From NCBI GenBank assembly GCA_014621425.1, contig JAANBB010000077.1:1-64000 (forward strand): a stretch of DNA of 64,000 nucleotides, in the 5' to 3' direction. Positions 22,602 to 33,864 of this stretch are shown here, one piece after another; the first letter of the stretch is position 1, and every line of letters begins with the position of its first letter. The position numbers were made by a program, and so were the translations under genes. This stretch comes from Cylindrodendrum hubeiense. Its lineage: Eukaryota; Ascomycota; Sordariomycetes; Hypocreales; Nectriaceae. Under the pieces are notes generated by a model. The model did no database searches, had not been told where the DNA came from, and saw only the letters and a program-made list of their open reading frames with translations.

Positions 22602-25106
22602 TCAGACAATGTCGCCCTGTTTTTGGCTCTTCGACTTGCTCCGCAGCCGACCGCTGAACATGCGCGGTCGACTCTCCTGTGACGTACGCACTCGTTCAAG
22701 GCCTGACGAGCTCCCTCGGGGCGAAGCATCCTGTTCTGCCTGGAAAGCGTGGTCCTTTTCCCTGATCGATGCCAGGCGGTGTGCTTGAACCTGTTCCTTC
22801 CGCGTCTCAAACACATCCTGGAAGTCCATGTTCGCATCCATCGACGCTGCTCGCTCCGCTCGTTCAGTACGCTCCGCTCGTTCGGCACGGGTGTATGTCG
22901 ACTGTGAACGAGAGATCGGCGACGTCTCGTAGTTGTCGTGGCTCTGTTCTTTGCCTTGGGCAGGCGGTGGGTGCAGGCCCGTCCAGTACATAGGGTGCTC
23001 GCGGCTGCCACCAGGGTCAACTCGGTAGGGGGCCTGGATGCCAATTTCGACCATCTGCGTCATGAGCTCCGTACAGAACTTGTTGTGGCGATTGAGACGC
23101 AGCAGCTCGTTCTGGAAGTTGCTCTTGTGGAAGAAGATGATGTTCATGGTGCAGGACCGCACCTCGTCAAGGGTTCGCATCTCGCTGATGATTCGGGGTT
23201 GGTAGTCGCGCTTGTTGGCCAAGCAGTAGTCGAGCATCCGGGCCTTGAGCTCATCGATCATGTGAGCCGGAGTTCCGAAGCGCATCTTGAGCTGAATAGG
23301 GTCAGCCAAGCCGTTGGATCGGCGCTGGTTGAGAATAAACAGAGTGTTGAGCAGAGAGTTAGGAGCCTGCACGATGTGGCCTTCCATCTTCTTAAACTCG
23401 GTGTACAAAAGAGAGATCTCAGTGACATAATAGTCGTCGCCCATCATCGTGGCACCAGTGGAGCCATAAACTGTGACACGGTCGCCAACATCGAAGGGGT
23501 GCTTCACGAAAACGAAGATGATGGACTGGAGGAATTCCTGCGCCGTAGCCTGGAGCATCCATGCAAGACCCAAAACCACCGTGCCTGCAGAGCCGAGGGC
23601 CGCAGCGGCGGAGCTCGAAATGATTGAAATGAAGACGATAATGGTGATGATGACGATGATGAACAGGAACACCTTGTCGAGCTTCTTGATGACCGAGTCG
23701 AGATCCTTCAGTGAGGCCGCAATTGCCTTCTTCTCGAGGTGGATCTCGTTGCAAATAGCTTCGAACTCCTCTAGGGAGATGTCACCATTCAAGTCCTTGT
23801 CGAACATGTAAAATGCGCACTCGGCCTCTTCCTCGGTGTTAAAGATCGCCTGCAGATCCTCGAGGTAAACAAGCTCACGGCCTTCCTTCACGACACTTCG
23901 ATATATGAGCCGAGCAAGAGTTTGAGCTGAAGCAGTCGTGCGCAGCAACTCAGAAATGACATTGCGAGGGTGGTTGTTGTTAACCTTGCGACCGATCAAG
24001 TCGTTGCCAACGCGACCAGCAACATAGCCAACTTTGTTCAATGCATGCCGTGCGTTGTCTTGTAAGGTCTGCATTGGGGTCTGAGTGCCACTGACCGAGG
24101 TGCTATTGCCGCGCTGCCAAAAGTAGTCGGGCTCCGCATTATGAGCCTTGGCGTACTCAAAGAGTTCGACGAGTTGGTTGATGTCGGCCTTGTTGTTGTC
24201 GATACGGGTAGCATAGGTACGCTGGTGGAATGAAGTGGCGATCCACTGGATGAGAATCTTCTCCACAAAGTTTCCTGCGGCAAGAATGAACAGAGCAATA
24301 ATGACCTTATTGACGATCCCAATCCACTTTTGCTCAACTGGCGGATCAGCGGGGACCCGGTGGTCATTGACAGTTGGCATAAAAGAAACCAGGACGGCGA
24401 GCATCCAGAGAAAGAGGGCCGTGTGAAGGTCAAGCTCGGCGCCGATATCCCTCCACTTCTTGGATGTAGTTGACCCAAAGAGCTTGGCGATACCCTGAAA
24501 GGTCGATGGCATCAGGCTGGTAATCATGCGCGACACCCAGAGCGAGCCCCAGATGATCTCGAGCCAAATGCCGAACCACATTATATAGACTCCACCGGTG
24601 CCGCCAACAGCTCGATCCTTGGTGTTAAATGCAAGAGCACCGAGGAGTACTGGTATCAAAAGGAGAGCCGCTCCGGGGAAGACGTATAGTAGGTAGCGGA
24701 TAAAGCGAGGAAACTTGCGAAGAAATATCCACAACTTGACCAAGGCGGCATTGGTGTCCTTTTTCTTCTCCTGGTGGAACGTCTCGGAGGGCATAGGTTG
24801 GTTGAAGGCATCTTCAGGTTCCGCATGGTGGATGCGTTTAGAGTGGCCATCTTGGTCTTCGGATACAGCACGCTCAATACGGAGGAGCTCAAGGTCATCG
24901 TTGAACCGGGTGGCGTTGGCGCGCTGCTCAGAAGGTGAGACGCTGTTGTGAGTGCCATGTGTGTCGTGGTTAGCTGTAAGCGTGTTGAAGGTGTCGAGCG
25001 ATGGTGCCGCGCGCTTTTCGTTGATGGTGGTTTCAGAAGAGCTCTCTGGATGCTTTTCGGGCTCCATCGTCTCGCGATGTGGTTGCGGATCAGGTATGCC
25101 CGCCAT
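22602..25106 (-). CDS. MscS-family mechanosensitive ion channel with EF-hand (Msy1/Msy2-like)
   Basis: One exon of 834 aa. A disordered N-terminus (1-120) is followed by membrane segments near 138-160, 172-195, 228-245 and 262-290. An EF-hand loop, DKDLNGDISLEE, lies at 436-447 with all canonical calcium ligands. Then come a strongly hydrophobic pair (about 478-520) and an MscS core with FVKHPFDVGDRVTV near 533-546. The C-terminal 200 residues form the cytosolic beta and alpha/beta regions, ending in a basic tail. Fission yeast Msy1 and Msy2 have this architecture and sit in ER membranes, where they control calcium rise after hypo-osmotic shock. The same role is inferred here. Length and domain order agree with the family. 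Confidence 0.87.
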   Translation of the reverse strand: MAGIPDPQPHRETMEPEKHPESSSETTINEKRAAPSLDTFNTLTANHDTHGTHNSVSPSEQRANATRFNDDLELLRIERAVSEDQDGHSKRIHHAEPEDAFNQPMPSETFHQEKKKDTNAALVKLWIFLRKFPRFIRYLLYVFPGAALLLIPVLLGALAFNTKDRAVGGTGGVYIMWFGIWLEIIWGSLWVSRMITSLMPSTFQGIAKLFGSTTSKKWRDIGAELDLHTALFLWMLAVLVSFMPTVNDHRVPADPPVEQKWIGIVNKVIIALFILAAGNFVEKILIQWIATSFHQRTYATRIDNNKADINQLVELFEYAKAHNAEPDYFWQRGNSTSVSGTQTPMQTLQDNARHALNKVGYVAGRVGNDLIGRKVNNNHPRNVISELLRTTASAQTLARLIYRSVVKEGRELVYLEDLQAIFNTEEEAECAFYMFDKDLNGDISLEEFEAICNEIHLEKKAIAASLKDLDSVIKKLDKVFLFIIVIITIIVFISIISSSAAAALGSAGTVVLGLAWMLQATAQEFLQSIIFVFVKHPFDVGDRVTVYGSTGATMMGDDYYVTEISLLYTEFKKMEGHIVQAPNSLLNTLFILNQRRSNGLADPIQLKMRFGTPAHMIDELKARMLDYCLANKRDYQPRIISEMRTLDEVRSCTMNIIFFHKSNFQNELLRLNRHNKFCTELMTQMVEIGIQAPYRVDPGGSREHPMYWTGLHPPPAQGKEQSHDNYETSPISRSQSTYTRAERAERTERAERAASMDANMDFQDVFETRKEQVQAHRLASIREKDHAFQAEQDASPRGSSSGLERVRTSQESRPRMFSGRLRSKSKSQKQGDIV

Positions 25107-28100
25107 CGTGAATATCGGCGTTCGTCTCCTGGACTGAAATGGCGTATAAACTTGTCAATGGGACAAAACGAGTAGATTCTTTGCGGAAGGAAACAAGGTT
25201 GAAGTTGAATAAATTGTCCCGTAGAAGAACAGGTTATATCCGGGCAATAGAGTTGCGACGAGAGTGACCGAATACCCACCTAAGGACCGGTATGGTGGAG
25301 AAAGCGAAAGATAGAGAGGGAAGGAAAATCGGAGTGGATCACAGAGGCATAGGTGATGACGCTGATGATCAGTATTCAAAGATTTAGCCTCTTGGGCGGG
25401 TCTTGAACGTTCGTCACGGCCAAGCTGCCGGTGGGGATAGCTTCAGGTTGGATATCCCGATTGTATTGGCCAGAAACCCCTGTAGGAGCACTACGTGACG
25501 TCGATTGTTGGAAGGGGCACGACTCAGGATGAGTAAACGGACAAACGAAACTCGTAGGCGACCGGGAGTCTCCCAACTTTTAAGAGATGGCCTGGGGCGA
25601 CCAGGAGAGAAGACTGGGTCCAGATAAACTTGGCTCAGGGAGAGCAGGGAATGAATCGAGGTATCCACAGTATCTCCATCCCATCGCCAGATTGCCAGTT
25701 GTCTTTCTCCCCATACGACGTAGGCAATTTTGCCGTGCACCGTCTCCTGGTCCCTCCATCCTCCGGAGCAGGATAGACGTGCTGGGTTGGCTGGAAGTTC
25801 GACTTGTGTGGCCCGCAGAGGCGCACCTGGTGGAGTCGCCGGACCAGGGCCAAGAGCCAAGGCAAGCCACCAGGTCCACGGCCGGGTCCTTAAGCACTAC
25901 AAGCATCATCGACGACCGGGGAGCTTGGGCCGAGTGGACCGCGAAACCGTGGAGCCCGTGGGACCCGTGGGACCGACCATGGAACGCCCAACGGGGAAAT
26001 CCCGAGAGAGTCGCCGCTGGTGCAACGCAATCGTCCATGCCTCCATGCCTCCAACCGCCGCGACTCGCGCCCGCCCGCGTTGTATGGTGCCATTGAATCG
26101 CGCCGGAGTGTCGATCGTAGGCATATCCAGCACATCACAGGCGTGCGCATGGGTGCCAGGTGCGGACCCGTGAAAAGGCGAGGAAGCGTGTAGCTGCATC
26201 CAACGCTGTACGTGCTGGCGCAGTCCCGAAACACAAAGGGAACAGGGGACGCGCACACGCATCTGTCAGAGGCGAATGCTGGTGGCAGCTCCCGATAAGA
26301 CCCCGTCCCCAGGCGCATCAAGATTTTGCTAGGCGCAAATCCTTGCCTGCGGAGGCATCGTCCACCGCAGGCGTGCAGAGCTAAACACCGTCACCTCAGA
26401 CCGGGCCTGTTGGGAGTCGCCATCGCCAATCCACCTGGCCACCGCTGACGTCACCTGGCAGAAGTGATGGTGTCCGTCAAGCGAGAAGCCAAAATAGGCC
26501 CCGTCCGGGTCCCTTGTCTCGCGGCCATGAGGAAATTTCCGCTTTGGAATGACAAAATCATGGAAGTGGACGGAGGATGCAGGACGGGTGATTGGGCGCG
26601 CTATCTGGAGTGGCTGCCTGCAAACAGGGAAACGTTGAGACTATTTGGTGGTGTGGAATGCGTGGAATGCGTGTGAAGGTGCTGTCCAGCGGCTTCCCCT
26701 GCATTCCCGTGCTGCCACAAACCAGGCACCGCCTCCGGGCGCTCGTCCGTATTCCCGGGCCGTCTCCCACTGTGCAGCCAGTGCCGCCAGTGCAGCCAGT
26801 GCCAGCCACACCGCGTGCGTGGGGGCGCCACCGCGCCCATCCACAGCGCCCATCCACAGAGCCTCAGACTGTGAAACGACGCAGAACATGCTCTAAAATG
26901 CCCTGGACATTAAAGGTTTACAAGGGATGCTGGGTAGCCTCTGGCCAATCCCGGCCTCTGCGATTGCGGTTTCAGAACATGGACGACAGCGCCCGCACCC
27001 ACCAACCATCACCACCATGTGAAAGCCCCCCCTTACTACGTAGTACTCTTGGCGAGTGGCAATTTCATGATAAAGCACGATTTTTAGTCGGAGAGATGTA
27101 ACCGCCCGAGCATGATGGATTCCGTGAGATTTGAAACAGCCCACGCCGTATGCAAACCTACCCCCTACTTCAGGCGAAGGAACAATCTCTGATACAGGTT
27201 TCATTCACGGACTACGTACTGGCCACACAGGTGGGATTATGCTCTGTGCAATCCGTCAGTTCTGCTCCTCTAAGCCGCTTCTTCGAGTGGCCATCTGCTC
27301 ATATCAAGGATATATCCTTCGCCACTCTACAACAATGCAGTGAATACGGAACAACAATAGGAATGTAGCTGTGTGTAACCTTATTATCGTGCAATTTCAG
27401 CCAAAAATCACACTAAGATTTGTTCGCCAGCAAAGGGGTGTGTGGTTGGCATCTTATCTGGATCGGCATCTCTTAAATTCATCACTCATCAAACCCCCCG
27501 TCTCAGATCAGATGAAACCTTGATCCAAATCACTCAGGTACCGTATCGGGGGACGGCACAGTATGTCTACACTGTACACTAGCCCATCCAACCCAACTCG
27601 CACCAGCAATTCAACACAACCCATCCCTTCGCCGGCATATTGGCACTGCTTCCCAGTGGATATTCACATGCAAGGCCTCCAGGTCTTCCAAGCGTCAATA
27701 ATGCACGGGTCATGCCGTCCATGCTTGCGTGTCTTGAAGCTTGCGTGTCGTGAAGCTCGTCATCAACCAATCAACAGCACTGCCACAAACCAACAACAAA
27801 GCCAAGCTCCGTTCTCTGTCCCCGTTGCATCAAAGTCAGCGACAGGGACCAGCTTGGCTCTTGACGAACTTCTAGCCACCCTACGGAGCTCTCGGCAATT
27901 CTAAAATTGGTAGCATATAAGCTTTTAAATTCGTTCTTAATTTGGCCCGTGCTAGCTTCGCGTCCATCTCTTCAACCTTCAACACTATCTTGAGAATTTG
28001 CGGGCCAATCCAGTTTAATCCAGTTCATCGCCGATTTCGTGTGTGAATCCTAACGGACACGACATCTCCACCGATCATCCCGACCAGAACCCACTGAACG

Positions 28101-28306
28101 ACGCGCGCCCCGGGGCCATGATCGACGTCGTCGAGTGTCCCGCTGCTGATTCTTTCCCTTTTAGCTCTGCGCACGAGTTTGTCTTCACCAGGTCATCTCC
28201 ACCAAGATTGCGTTTAGTACATCGGACACACGCGGATTGCGCCGCCGTGTCCGCCGCCTCTATGGGCTCTTTATTCCTGGCTATTCTCCACTGGTAATGA
28301 ATTTGT
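25107..28306. other. Gene-poor 3.2-kb region
   Basis: Upstream of the MscS gene and downstream of glucosidase II alpha (both minus strand). Several open frames of 100-170 codons occur on both strands in the GC-rich 25.4-27.1 kb part, with low-complexity Trp/Pro/Arg or Cys/Ala composition and no domains; I treat them as chance. The stretch from 27.0 to 28.0 kb is more AT-rich and stop-dense. No repeat family or RNA gene was recognised. Confidence 0.45.
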
Positions 28307-31259
28307 CTACGCAAGCTTAATGCTCCAGTCGGCGCCAATCTTGGCTCCCACCCTGCCGACCGTCGCGAAGGCGGCCCGGCCTCCCTTGGCACCATGGTAC
28401 TGCACCTTAGCAGTCCACGTCTGGCCCTCCGACTCCACCTGAACCTCCTTCTGGTTCCAAGCGGATGGTGCACCAACAATGATAATCTTGTCGACGTGCA
28501 CCTCATCCATGGCCTTGAGCCACGCGCCAGCCTCAATCGACTTTGTGTCCCGTCCCTCGACGTCAACAGAGGTCAGGGCGTTGTCACTGAGGCTGAACTT
28601 GCGGTGGATATACTGGCCTTGCTCGTGGTCAAAGGAATCTCCGTCATCCACGTATAGCTCGCCTTCAGCCGTCCCAGCCTTTGACACAGATACAACCAGC
28701 GTGTAGTCGTCGAACCGCATCATGGCACTTGATCGTCGGGGAATATCGCGACGGGGGATCACATGTCCACCACGCATGAGCATGGGAATGCTTTCCAGTG
28801 GAGCAGCGACCATCAGGTGCTTACCCTTCTGGGTCTTTTGCACATTGTAAGTAAAGTAGTCGTAGTAGACCTCCTCATCAGGGATCCAGATATCGACCGA
28901 CGACTTGTCCTGCTGTACCACGGGCTTCGCCAAGATACCCGTTGATCCCACGAAAAACTGATCCTCAATCGCGAATCCAGTCTCTTCGGATGGGTGCGTC
29001 CAAAGCATGGGTCGCAGGATGGGGCTACCATCTCGGTTGGCTTCGAAAAACGCTGTGTACCACGCGGGGAGCAGGCTATATCGCAGTCGGAGGGCAGCTG
29101 TCACGATCTGAGTATAAGGCTCGCCCAGGAGATAGGGCTCGCGGCGGCGTGCGTCAATGTGGGCGTGTCCTCGGAAAAAGGGGTAGAAAGCACCAGCTTG
29201 GTACCAACGAGCGATCAAGTCCTTCTCCGGGTTACCAAAGAAGCCTCCCACATCTGCTCCGGCAAAGGGGAATCCTGAAATGCCCTGGTTCAAGATCATA
29301 GGGATAGAAGCTTCCAGGTGGGACCACTCGGCTTGGTTGTCACCCGTCCACATGGCGCCCAGTCTCTGGGATCCAGCGTAGAACGAACGGGTTAGGACGA
29401 ACGGGCGTCGCAACTCTCCCTTCTTGCGAGAAAGAAGGGCCTCGAAAGTCGCGTTGTGGAAAGTCATGCCGTTAAGGTTGTGAAGATCGCGGTGCTCCCA
29501 GTCCCCGAAGTGGATGTTGTCCTTGGGCATGGTCGTCTCGGGTCCGTTGAAGACTGAAGGCTCGTTCATGTCATTCCAGATAAAGGTGTTCTCCATGGTT
29601 CCCTTGAAAGATTCGTATTTGAAAAGGGTCTTCCACCACTCGATAGCCTTAGGGTTGAAGCAGTCGATCCAGTGCGATGAGCCGGGCCAGCACCAACCCT
29701 CGTAGAGTTTGTTCTCCTTGTTGTGGACCGCAAGGTCTTTAGAAGTCAACTCCGACACAACATTGTATCCATCCTCGTTCTTGATGTGGGGATCAATGAT
29801 CACAACCAGCTTTCGGCCGTGGGCATCAAGCTGCTCGCCCATGCTAATGGGGCTGGCGAAGGAGTGAGGGTCCCAGGTGAAGTACTTCTTGCCATCAGTG
29901 TACTCGATATCCAACCAGATAACATCATACGGGATCTTCGACTTGTCCATCTTGCGGTCGACATCCTTAACATCGTCGTCCGAGATGTAGTTCCATCGAC
30001 ACTGGTGGTATCCGATGGCAAACTCCTGAGGCATAGCCGTGTAGCCAGTCAGCTCACCGTAAGCCTTGGTCAGGTCGGCAGGTGTAGGGCCCATGAAGAC
30101 AAAGACATCGAGGAGACCGGTTTCCGAAATCCAGTGTGTATGGGTGCTCGTCTTGGACTTGAGACCAAGGCTCAGGGGGTTAACTGTGTCCTCGGCCTTA
30201 GTGATATCAACCCAAGTCTCGGCAGCATTGAGCCAGAAGACACCAACAGAGGAATCCTTTCGATGAGCCTGCATGAAAGGAATGGCGCCATAGAGGGTCA
30301 TGGGGCTGTCCAAGATGTACTCAAACACATCCGAGTTGTACAATCGGTAAGGCTCCTCGTAGTTTCCATCACCGCCGCGAGTTTGTTTCAGGGACAGAGG
30401 GCCGGTGTGCTCAGGAATGCCAAAGACATGCGCATAACCAGGAAAGGTAATATCCAACGCCACACTCTCAGGGCCGCGAGGCTTAGAGTCGGTGTTTCCG
30501 CCGAAGGACTCATCCCACCAGGTGCTCTCATCGTCTGGGGACTCCTCGCCCTCCTTGCGGTCGACTTTGGGTCTCCAGTGCTCCATATTGAGCAAGCCAC
30601 GGTCATTGAACTGGACATGCGAGGCTCCATCTCGCCTGAAATCAATCTCGAAAGGCGAGAACTTGATGACAGCCTCTTGCTTGGATTCAGGGCCGTACTT
30701 GACAATGAGTTGGGTCGTGTCTTGCGACGAGACCTGGGCGTCCTTGTCCAGTTCGAGACCACCCACAATGACCCAGCCCTCGGCCTCATTGTATCTCTCT
30801 TTCCTAGCAGGGCTGCCATCTCGAAGGACAATATCCTTCTTCTGTCGCTTCTCCTCGTCCACCGTAACTCGGGCTGTGCCAGACTGGAGGAAAGAGATGG
30901 TCAGAGGAAGGCGAACGGTTTCGCCGTTGCTGTTGATGGTCTTAATAATCGTGGCGTGAAGCTGGCCATCATTCAACGAGGCCGAGTCGGCTAGAACCTC
31001 GTAGGGCGAGTTCCAGTTCGAGCTTTGGGAGGCAGCATTGTCGGCGTAGGCACGGTTTCGCTTGCAGAAGCCAGACTGGTTGCACTTCTTGAAGTCGTTT
31101 TCCTTGACGGCGGCTGGGTCAATTGTTAGCTCAAGGCTCAAGGACGGTGGCGTCTCATGCGCAGGACTGCTTACCGGCAGGCTGGAGCAGACAGACCAGC
31201 GCGCCGAGCAGGAACAGCAAGGCGGTCCATCTGCTGGACAAGCCAATTGTCGACCTCAT
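28307..31259 (-). CDS. Glucosidase II catalytic alpha subunit (GH31)
   Basis: Two exons, 31259-31175 and 31113-28307, join in phase 1 (GTAAGC..CTAAC..CCAG intron, 61 nt) to 963 aa. Exon 1 encodes a signal peptide, MRSTIGLSSRWTALLFLLGA.., and the mature part begins with KENDFKKCNQSGFCKRNR, typical of this subunit. The GH31 catalytic site is visible: IWNDMNEPSVF with nucleophile D543, and WTGDNQAEW with acid/base D620. The enzyme removes the two inner alpha-1,3 glucoses from N-glycans in the ER lumen and drives the calnexin cycle together with a beta subunit, which is not in this window. Divergent from the nucleoside diphosphate kinase gene. Confidence 0.94.
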
Positions 31260-32050
31260 GGCGACTCTAGCGGTCGAGGACCGTCCGAGAGAGAGGGAAA
31301 CAGGGGTGGTTCAAATCAAGGCAAATAAAAGAACATGAGAAAATAAAGATGATTGGGTTCCACAGGTGAAGATGGAGGATACCTGTGGAAGATGCGCGGA
31401 TGATGTCGTTTTCCGAGGATTGATGCGGCCTCGGGGTTGGATGATGGCGAGGTCAAGCTGTCCCTTAGGGGCCTCGTAGTGAGAGAGAGCTCTACTCCCA
31501 AACAGGCTTGGCGTTGTTGGCCAAGGCAAGCAGGGGGGTGGAGTCAAGCGGACGGTGGAGGGGCATGACCCCGGTATACGAAAAGACCCGGCATAGAGAT
31601 GCATTTCGGCTTTTGTGTCTTAGCTTCTCGCCTGACTCTGGCTCTGCATCAGCGTTTCTTGCACTGTACGTAGTACGTTGCAGCTCATGGTTGGTTCCTG
31701 AACCTGTTGACAGCTCAGCTCCAGCCATCACCACAGCTGGACTTACGGCAACGTGCCAGACATAGGTGCTCATGAGTTACTGAGCGACAGTGTAACACGT
31801 TTTTATTGCTTTTATTGTTTTTAATCAGCGCACCTCCTTTCACAGCGAAGCCGACGCCAGCACTTGACTTCAGCCTTGACTGCAGATTCCCCCTATTCGC
31901 CCATTCGCACCTGTCCAGACAGCTTTTTATTAATCTCTTGTCAGCTCGGTCTGGCCTGGCAACCAACTCGGTCCAGCCTCTCAGTGGGTCACGTGTCAGT
32001 GCGAATTGAGTCCCCTTGAACACTGTCCCGTCCGTCGACGCCAAATCATC
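31260..32050. promoter_or_regulatory. Divergent promoter region between glucosidase II alpha and NDK
   Basis: The 0.8-kb space between two oppositely oriented start codons should hold both promoters. No specific site is recognised. The open frames seen here lack domains and are not called. Confidence 0.45.
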
Positions 32051-32164
32051 ATGGCCAAAGACGCCGGACCCCACCACAACAAGGACCCCGCTTCAGGCGC
32101 TGAGCAGGACCCCGATCACCAGCACAACCCGATACGGAGGACTACGGAAAATCTACCCCCGCCA

Positions 32165-32227
32165 TTTTTTATCCTGCTCTTCCTCCTCCTCGCCCTTTAC
32201 TTCCTCTTTTCTCCGTCTTTTTCCAGC
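32165..32227 (+). promoter_or_regulatory. Pyrimidine-rich tract upstream of the NDK start
   Basis: A long C/T-rich stretch (CTGCTCTTCCTCCTCCTC.., ending TTTTTCCAG) lies 95-155 bases before the canonical NDK ATG. CT tracts are common in core promoters and leaders of strongly expressed fungal genes. The terminal CAG could also act as a 3' splice site of a leader intron. Confidence 0.4.
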
Positions 32228-32320
32228 CCTGAAACTTCAGTCGTGCCGGATTCCAACTCTCCTCTTACAACTACTCCAATCTCTCTAATCCTCCCCGACT
32301 CCTCGTCAAACAACTTCACC

Positions 32321-33128
32321 ATGTCTTCCACCGAGCAGACGTAAGCTACCCCGCCATTACCCCTCCAGGTTGAGATGTGTCCTGACATTGCTGCAGCTTC
32401 ATTGCTATCAAGCCCGATGGCGTCCAGGTAACCATTCCCCGGTCATGATGCATGATCAAGGGGTTCAAGAGTTAACCTCCCTCTCTACAGCGTGGCCTCG
32501 TTGGTCCCATCATCTCTCGCTTCGAGAACCGAGGGTGAGAGAATTCTGCCCCCGTCTCGTACGTTGCTCAAACTTCTAACACCTGAATAGCTTCAAGCTT
32601 GCCGCCATCAAGCTCGTCTCCCCCTCCAAGGAGCACCTCGAGACCCACTGTTCGTCCTCTCCGTCCTGTCCTCCGTTAGCCGGCCTTCCATACTGACCGC
32701 CTCTCCTAGACGCCGACCTTAGCGAGAAGGCTTTCTTCCCTGGTCTGATCAAGTGTATGTGCATTGGCTGATCTCCAGTACATTTGATCCAATGCTAACC
32801 CCGCAACAGACATGTCCTCTGGCCCCATCTGCGCCATGGTCTGGGAGGGCCGTGACGCCGTCAAGACCGGCCGTGGTAAGTTGCATCACCCCCTTCCCTG
32901 AACTGGATGACCACTCACACCGCTACAGTCATCCTCGGTGCCACCAACCCCCTTGCCTCCGCCCCCGGCACCATCCGTGGTGACTTCGCCATCGATGTCG
33001 GCCGCAACGTCTGCCACGGTTCCGACTCCGTCGAGAACGCCAAGAAGGAGATTGCTCTCTGGTTCGGTGAGGGTGAGGTCCTCAGCTGGAAGTCGGCCCA
33101 GTTCGACTGGATCTACGAGAAGGCCTAA
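32321..33128 (+). CDS. Nucleoside diphosphate kinase
   Basis: Seven small exons (32321-32340, 32397-32427, 32492-32535, 32591-32649, 32710-32754, 32810-32875, 32929-33128) join in phase to 154 aa. They begin [19 protein letters not shown] and end DWIYEKA. All six introns are GT-AG, although the fourth donor, GTTCGT, is unusual. The catalytic His is H118 in [10 protein letters not shown]. The enzyme transfers the gamma phosphate between nucleoside triphosphates and diphosphates through phospho-His and balances cytosolic NTP pools. Length equals the family norm. The first exon frame is open upstream to an ATG at 32051, which would add 90 residues; I annotate the canonical start and treat the longer form as a finding. 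Confidence 0.93.
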
Positions 33129-33261
33129 ATTGTCAATTGTTTGACACCTGGATGATGCAATAAAAGCACGTACACGGCCAATGAGTTGATGCGTCAAGGA
33201 TATAAAAATCAAAAGACATGAATCTTCTCGACATCTCTGATCGATACGTTGGCGTGATTCC

Positions 33262-33864
33262 CTACGGCTTTCGTGTGAATATGCCCTTGGCCCTGATGAG
33301 TACGCCAGCAAACCAAGGCGTAGCCCATACGCTCCATGCTATACGAAGCGGCAGCAGGGCTTTTGTAATGGCGTAGGCGAGAGCAATCTCAACCACAACC
33401 TTGTACCGTCCGTCCCCGCTGTGCCAACGCTCCATAGCCTCCTCGCTCGTGGACCTGGAATTGGTGGCTGTCATAGTTTCGCTGTCCTCTTGCCCAAAAC
33501 CAAACCACCCCTTCCGTTTAAAGTACTTCTCGAACCGAGAGACCCCATCTTGGACATAGCTTCCAAAGTGTCCCATCATGTACGTGACAGGAACGTAGTT
33601 TGTGTAGTGAAACAATCCAAAAAGTCCCAAAACCGGTACGATGGCAGTAAGTTCGTGCAAGATCAGGAAAGATACGATATGCGATACGGGTGCATTGCGC
33701 AGCCCGTTGGTGTACTTCTGTAGACGTCGAGGGAGCTTCGCTGTGATGCGGTCGACGCGGGATGCTTGGGAGGATTCGGTGCGAACATGGGGGCGGCTAA
33801 CGCGGGGAGCGGTACGAGGACGCAAGAAGGGGCGCCAATTGACGGCTATGGGGTTGCGGCGCAT
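33262..33864 (-). CDS. Mitochondrial FLILHELTA-family protein (Mrx15-like)
   Basis: Single exon, 200 aa. The literal family signature FLILHELTA is at residues 66-74, after a basic, Arg/Ser-rich N-terminus (1-50) that looks like a mitochondrial presequence. Hydrophobic segments at about 62-82 and 155-185 suggest two inner-membrane helices. The yeast family member Mrx15 associates with mitochondrial ribosomes and helps membrane insertion alongside Mba1/Oxa1; a similar role is inferred. The gene converges on NDK, with stops 133 bases apart. Confidence 0.82.
   Translation of the reverse strand: MRRNPIAVNWRPFLRPRTAPRVSRPHVRTESSQASRVDRITAKLPRRLQKYTNGLRNAPVSHIVSFLILHELTAIVPVLGLFGLFHYTNYVPVTYMMGHFGSYVQDGVSRFEKYFKRKGWFGFGQEDSETMTATNSRSTSEEAMERWHSGDGRYKVVVEIALAYAITKALLPLRIAWSVWATPWFAGVLIRAKGIFTRKP

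Noticed and set aside
25587..27101. Several overlapping frames of 100-170 codons upstream of the MscS gene
   Set aside because: They occur on both strands in all phases, are rich in Trp/Pro/Arg or Cys/Ala from GC bias, and show no motif.
29723..30994. 423-codon frame antisense to glucosidase II alpha
   Set aside because: It mirrors a well-supported GH31 gene and has no domain of its own.
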